Source of the DNA: Bacteroidia bacterium
Lineage (GTDB): Bacteria > Bacteroidota > Bacteroidia > J057 > JADKCL01
DNA: 64,000 nucleotides
Direction: 5' to 3'
NCBI GenBank assembly: GCA_020635905.1
Contig: JACJYV010000004.1
Coordinates: forward strand, 124,001-188,000
How positions within the stretch are numbered: position 1 is the stretch's first letter; each line of letters begins with the position of its first letter. Position numbers and translations under genes: made by a program. Shown one piece after another: positions 60,157 to 64,000 of this stretch. The notes under the pieces were generated by a model. The model did not search any database and was not told where the DNA came from. It saw nothing but the letters and a program-made list of their open reading frames with translations.

Positions 60157-61056
60157 TTAGCTGATCAGGCGATAATTCTTATTCTCAAACAGCCTGATTC
60201 CGGTCAATTTCTCAAACCAAAACAAAATCCGGTCTTTGAAGCTCAGTTTTCGCTTCATGGTCGAAACATCAAACGCCCAATCCCGCGATTTGAGTCGTTC
60301 CTGCAGATAAACGGGGTGAGTGCCCTTAAATTCGGCCAGGTCGTCAATGCGGTCATAATCAAATTCCTCGATCCCTGCCGTATTTTGCTCTATCCACGCG
60401 TCGTCGTGCCAGTACTGGTGAAAAATCTTGATTTTTTCCATTTCCAGGCGGGGCGGACGCACCCGGCTGTAGTGATAGACGTGGGCCTTGGCCATTACCA
60501 CCTTTAGTTTGGTTCCTTTGCCCCCGTTGAGGTAGTCCTGCTCAGACTTGTACCGCCGAAATCCCTGAGAATCTTTATATGAAAAAATATTCCTTCCCGG
60601 CCGAATGATGCGGATTTCGCCGCTATGGGCCCGGCGGGTTACCACTACGTGGTGGTAGCCCCAAAAGTGATAATACGGGAATAAAATCCCCTCCACTTCT
60701 TTTCTGTGGGCATTTTCTTCCATGCACCTGAGGATGGCACCATGGTCCTGCTCGTGCAGCATTTCATCACCCTGGATGTGAATGGCCCAATCTGCATCCT
60801 GAGGAACCTGGGCCAGCCCCAGATTGGATTGGTGGGCAAAAATTTTGCCGTTTTGCCTCAGTTCTGGATCCCAAACCGAGTCAATGATCTGCATTTTGGG
60901 CCCCAACTTTTCGACCGCTTCCCGGCTGCCGTCGTCAGAGTCGCCCACCACCATAAAGAAGGTATCAACGAGTGGTAAAACGGATTGGATGGACTCCACA
61001 AACGGATAGTCCAGCTTGTTTCCATTCCTGATGTAGGAGAAGCCATAAACTTTCAT
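60157..61056 (-). CDS. Glycosyltransferase family 2-like protein
   Basis: From the ATG at 61056 the protein has 299 residues: KVYGFSYIRNGNKLDYPFVESIQSVLPLVDTFFMVVGDSDDGSRE (GT-A N-terminal fold), DWAIHIQGDEMLHE in place of the DxD loop, RRAHSGEIRIIRP, and a C-terminal helical part with KIFHQYWHDD. Membrane segments are absent. It likely transfers a sugar to a cell-surface glycan; donor and acceptor are unknown. It ends 3 bases from the repeat cluster and may be co-transcribed with the DUF4105 gene upstream (gap 41 bases). Confidence 0.8.
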   Translation of the reverse strand: MKVYGFSYIRNGNKLDYPFVESIQSVLPLVDTFFMVVGDSDDGSREAVEKLGPKMQIIDSVWDPELRQNGKIFAHQSNLGLAQVPQDADWAIHIQGDEMLHEQDHGAILRCMEENAHRKEVEGILFPYYHFWGYHHVVVTRRAHSGEIRIIRPGRNIFSYKDSQGFRRYKSEQDYLNGGKGTKLKVVMAKAHVYHYSRVRPPRLEMEKIKIFHQYWHDDAWIEQNTAGIEEFDYDRIDDLAEFKGTHPVYLQERLKSRDWAFDVSTMKRKLSFKDRILFWFEKLTGIRLFENKNYRLIS

Positions 61057-61097
61057 GAGCAAGATGCAAGGGTTGTTGGATAGACATTTCTGAAAGT

Positions 61098-62288
61098 TTA
61101 TTCAGGTTGAACTGAGCGGTTGAAATACCAGATCCAGGCCCCTCTGAGCGCACCGCCCAGGATCAGAGGAATAAAAGCAGTGTGATAAGCCTGGGGAAAT
61201 ATGGGCCAGGAAATCAGCAGGAGCAGATTGAGTCCCGCCAAAACCCCAAAATAAGTGAAAATCCAGGCAGGTTTCCGCTTTCTGATCAGGATAAAAACCG
61301 CAATCAGGTGAAAGGGGAAGGCCCAGAGGAAATTGAGATTATACTGAGTAGCTCCGTGATTGGTGGCAAACCACAACAGGGTTACCACCAAACCCGTCAG
61401 GCCCAGCAGAAAAAACCAAAGGAAATCCCAGCCGTAGCGTGTTTTCTTCCGTTTGAACTGAAAGGCGGTCAGGGCGGCCAGCAAAGCAAAAATACCCCAG
61501 GTGAGGAGGGAGGGAGAAACGGGGAAAGGGGGAGCAAAAAGTTCCCTGCGGGGCAAAACCACCACACTTTCTGCCGCAATCAGGGATTTTCCATCCAAAG
61601 AAGCTGCCGCAAAGCCTTCCATCAGGTACCTGGGCAAAAACATTTGCATCCGGGCATCAGCCCTGCGGTCTGTTGGCAGACCCAGGCCCAGGTCAATGCC
61701 AAAATCAGCCCAGGGTGACTCGTCAAGATAAGGCTGAATCAATTGGCGAAAAGTGCGTTGATCGTCTTTGCCTATCTCCTTCCAGACCAGCCTTTGGCCC
61801 AGAGATTTTTCCAGCATATCCCGGATCCGCGAACTGCAATTATCAAAAAAGAAATCGTAGGCGTAGTAACGGTTGGCTTCCAGATAATTTTCCTCCAACA
61901 ATTTGTACAAAGTCTGGCGGGCACCTTCATCCAGCGCCAGTTCCTGCGAAATCACCTTGCGTTCCTCCTCCTGATACATGCCCAAAAAGCCTGCATAAGA
62001 GGAAACAGACAGTTGATAGAGCAATTTTCCCTGGGCAAATTTGAGGTAGAAATTGGGTGTGTTGAAGTTGAAAACCCCGTAATTATAGGTCTGGTCCAAT
62101 CCGTTCATGGGATCGTACAGGCGCAGGGCTGAATGTCCAAAAGAGGAATACAATTCCGTTCCCGGATCGCAGGTAAGCAAATAATAGCGGGCCTGGCTGG
62201 AAAGTTGTGGCACCACCCGATGACCTGCCTGCATTGAGCCAAAGGCCAGTGTGAAAAGGAGGAGGGACAGGATTTTGCGTAAATGCAT
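61098..62288 (-). CDS. DUF4105 membrane protein, possible cysteine peptidase/lipid hydrolase fold
   Basis: The 396-residue protein has a signal peptide (LSLLLFTLAFGSMQAG). An extracytoplasmic DUF4105 domain follows (~25-240) with TCDPGTELYSSFGHSALRLYDP and YAYDFFFDNCSSRIRD. The His (SFGHSA) and Cys (DNCSS) recall the permuted NlpC/P60 catalytic pair. Then come five membrane helices (~260-390). The family is common in Bacteroidota; activity is unproven. It is the upstream gene of a pair with the glycosyltransferase. Confidence 0.85.
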   Translation of the reverse strand: MHLRKILSLLLFTLAFGSMQAGHRVVPQLSSQARYYLLTCDPGTELYSSFGHSALRLYDPMNGLDQTYNYGVFNFNTPNFYLKFAQGKLLYQLSVSSYAGFLGMYQEEERKVISQELALDEGARQTLYKLLEENYLEANRYYAYDFFFDNCSSRIRDMLEKSLGQRLVWKEIGKDDQRTFRQLIQPYLDESPWADFGIDLGLGLPTDRRADARMQMFLPRYLMEGFAAASLDGKSLIAAESVVVLPRRELFAPPFPVSPSLLTWGIFALLAALTAFQFKRKKTRYGWDFLWFFLLGLTGLVVTLLWFATNHGATQYNLNFLWAFPFHLIAVFILIRKRKPAWIFTYFGVLAGLNLLLLISWPIFPQAYHTAFIPLILGGALRGAWIWYFNRSVQPE

Positions 62289-62514
62289 GGGTAAAATTAA
62301 GAATATTGGCGAAGCTAACTAACTGAAATTGACTTGTCTTCTCAATTCAGCCCCCCGGGGGAAATTACCGCTGCTAAAAACGGTTTTTCACTGAAAATAA
62401 GGTGGCTCTGGTTGAATTATCTTTAAATGATGCTAAGATTAAGGAAATCTTAACTACTTTTACGCCGGATCACACGTGGAGAGTCAGAAATTTTTCTGAT
62501 TCAAACCTGTTATA

Positions 62515-63384
62515 ATGAGAGAATTACGCAACAAAGTTGTGGTGATCACCGGCGCTGGTTCGGGGATTGGACGTGCACTTGCCCTTCAATTCGCCAAATC
62601 AGGCTCAATTACTGCACTTACCGACATCAACGGGATTACATTACGGGAGACAGTAGAAATGGTGGAGGACCTGGGAGGGATTTCCAAAGGTTTCGTACAC
62701 GATATTTCCATTGAATCAGAAGTGAAAATTTTGGCCAGAGAGGTGCAGGACACTTTTGGTGGAGCTGATGTTTTGATCAATAATGCAGGATTGACGGTGA
62801 GAAGGGCTTGTTTTCAGGATAGCGCACCCGAAAATTTCGACCTGATGATGGATGTGAATTTTTATGGTCCCGTCTATTGCACCCGGGCTTTTTTGCCCCA
62901 GCTGTCAGCCAAGCCCGAGGCCCATATTGCCAATGTGACCAGTATTTTTTCTATGATGGGAGTTACTGAGCGGATTGCCTATTGCTCGTCCAAATTTGCC
63001 TTAAGGGGATTTACCGAAACCCTGCGCCTGGATCTGGGCAAAACCCATATTGGGGTTACCTCTGTGATCCCGGGCGCCATCAGTACGAATATTACCCAGA
63101 ATTCGAAAGGCTGGAAGGATGCCAAAGCCAAGGAGTCCGCCGTCAATGAATCGGCCCGCCTGGCTATCACCACTCCTGAATATGCAGCTCAACGTATCAT
63201 CAAAGCTGTTTTGAAGAATAAACCCCGCATCATCATTGGACGGGACGCCTGGTGGATGGACAAACTGGCCCGCTTTTTCCCCACGGGTTATTTGGCTTTA
63301 GTGAATTTTTCGATTCGCCAACTGGAAAGAAAGCGGAAAAGAATTCAGGAGGAGGAAATCGCAACCCGCAAAATTGCGGTATAA
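62515..63384 (+). CDS. Short-chain dehydrogenase/reductase
   Basis: The 289-residue protein has the classical SDR order: VVVITGAGSGIGRALALQFAKSG, ALTDIN (Asp after strand 2, favouring NAD(H)), ADVLINNAGLTV, TSIFSMMGVTERIAYCSSKFALRG (Ser, YxxxK) and PGAISTNI. The C-terminal extension (DKLARFFPTGYLALVNFSIRQLERKRKR) is hydrophobic then basic, as in membrane-associated SDRs acting on lipids. The 226-bp gap upstream shows nothing notable. Confidence 0.9.
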   Translation: MRELRNKVVVITGAGSGIGRALALQFAKSGSITALTDINGITLRETVEMVEDLGGISKGFVHDISIESEVKILAREVQDTFGGADVLINNAGLTVRRACFQDSAPENFDLMMDVNFYGPVYCTRAFLPQLSAKPEAHIANVTSIFSMMGVTERIAYCSSKFALRGFTETLRLDLGKTHIGVTSVIPGAISTNITQNSKGWKDAKAKESAVNESARLAITTPEYAAQRIIKAVLKNKPRIIIGRDAWWMDKLARFFPTGYLALVNFSIRQLERKRKRIQEEEIATRKIAV

Positions 63385-63387
63385 AAG

Positions 63388-63419
63388 AAAAAGCCGGATT
63401 CAAATGAGTCCGGCTTTTT
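63388..63419. terminator. Bidirectional rho-independent terminator
   Basis: AAAAAGCCGGA (63388-63398), ten-base loop, TCCGGCTTTTT (63409-63419). An 11-bp perfect stem with T-runs in both directions, between the SDR gene and the convergent gene at 63440. Confidence 0.9.
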
Positions 63420-63439
63420 TATTCCTAAAGGGTTTTCCC

Positions 63440-63769
63440 TCAGATAAATGTCTTGTAAACGTAAACGAAGCGGTTGGTGGCTTCATTTCCTTCGTAGGTT
63501 TCTTCCAGTTTGTGTACACCTACATTATAAAAATACTCGGCAACCTCTTTGGCATTATCAGCTGATTTACAATCATAAGACTGGAAAAAGCGGGGCTGCT
63601 TGGCCGCATTTTGTTCATGCCATTCCAGGGCCTTTTCGGCTTCGTCGGCCACGCCAACTACCCAGTTGTCAAAATCTACAATCTGAAACCAGGATTGGGT
63701 GTACATGAGAGCGAAAACTTCCTCAATCACATGGTCAGTTAACTTCAGCGTTTTGGTGGGATGGGACAT
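63440..63769 (-). CDS. Small conserved-looking cytosolic protein, unknown function
   Basis: The 109-residue acidic protein has no signal or membrane segment and is rich in aromatic residues (MYTQSWFQIVDFDNWVVGVADEAEKALEWHEQ, EVAEYFYNVGVHKLEETYEG). No motif recognised. It uses the bidirectional terminator at 63388-63419. From 63770 to the window end no gene can be supported. Confidence 0.7.
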   Translation of the reverse strand: MSHPTKTLKLTDHVIEEVFALMYTQSWFQIVDFDNWVVGVADEAEKALEWHEQNAAKQPRFFQSYDCKSADNAKEVAEYFYNVGVHKLEETYEGNEATNRFVYVYKTFI

Positions 63770-64000
63770 TTTTTAGTGTAGTTTTAATTCGTTCCGAAAT
63801 TAAAAAAAGATAATCGGGTAAAAAAAGATTTTTGCCCTCAAGTCTGGTGTTTTTTGAATTATCTCCCTGAAATCGTTTCTGCAGAGGTGAATTTTGGTCC
63901 CAATCCGGGTTGAAATGGTATTTAATGCAGGGGTTATGGGCCTTCATTTTGTGGATTGGGGGGCAAAACACGCTAAGCTGGACGGGTTTATGGCCTGTTG

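Noticed and set aside
63735..63971. 78-residue minus-strand frame at the window end
   Set aside because: Overlaps the start region of the small gene at 63440-63769 and has no recognisable feature.
1..64000. tRNA, rRNA, riboswitch or replication-origin signals
   Set aside because: No cloverleaf, rRNA core sequence, classical riboswitch core or DnaA-box cluster could be recognised by eye; a covariance-model scan would be needed to exclude small RNAs.

Overview
The window is chromosomal DNA from a member of the Bacteroidota, most likely a Saprospiria/Lewinella-type marine heterotroph. The lineage is inferred from protein families and signals, because no rRNA or tRNA gene is visible. The evidence is many secreted proteins with a type IX secretion (T9SS) C-terminal tail (the 'YPNP.G' motif), SprB-like adhesin repeats, TonB-dependent outer-membrane receptors with a carboxypeptidase-like N-domain, TPR-fused regulators, and promoters of the Bacteroidota TTG-N19-TAnnTTTG type. 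No prophage, integrase, intact insertion sequence or CRISPR array is recognisable.

Layout. 1-5072: the end of an unrecognised large protein and a LamG/tail-fibre-like protein with an S74 chaperone tail. 5073-6783: 1.7 kb without genes, holding a 22-bp tandem array (about 32 copies) and relics of dispersed repeats. 6784-9689: TonB receptor plus a small His/Cys-rich exported protein, probably for metal uptake. 9989-15602: a TPR-LuxR regulator, a secreted protein, an exported methyltransferase-like lipoprotein, a rhodanese, a DUF486 membrane protein and a VOC protein. 15787-22428: an outer-membrane barrel protein and two T9SS cargo proteins. 22421-26484: cytochrome c-like lipoprotein, TruA, acetyltransferase, GreA/B-like protein, VKOR-like protein and a small membrane protein. 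26665-27786: a pectin-acetylesterase/Notum-like lipoprotein.

27930-34546 is the most interesting block. It is a tightly overlapping operon reading right to left: SpeD-like AdoMet decarboxylase, two zinc-ribbon DUF4178 proteins, a 47-residue membrane peptide, a membrane-fused spermidine-synthase-like protein, an exported FAD amine oxidase-like protein and a His-rich polytopic membrane protein. I read it as a membrane-associated aminopropyl/polyamine modification system of unknown product.

34637-43703: a lipoprotein, a T9SS protein, a NicO-type metal exporter, an SDR, a DUF1571/LysM protein flanked by two paralogous small secreted proteins, and a T9SS-exported GH18 chitinase with CUB domains. 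43890-51742: sulfate-activation genes (cysQ, a DUF2061 protein, cysD, cysN) interleaved with an OLD/PARIS-like ATPase plus TOPRIM-like pair (candidate defence cassette) and a TPR histidine kinase. 51732-63769: further T9SS proteins, a DUF4262 lipoprotein with two small overlapping genes, a TMTC-like TPR glycosyltransferase-like membrane protein, a glycosyltransferase, a DUF4105 protein and an SDR.

At least three families of non-coding dispersed repeats punctuate the gaps: a ~120-bp MITE-like element with 15-bp terminal inverted repeats (seven complete or nearly complete copies plus two degraded copies, four of them in a row at 59626-60153), a ~177-bp inverted-repeat element, and a ~150-bp element present three times. 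All functional calls come from reading translated sequence by eye. No database search was possible.
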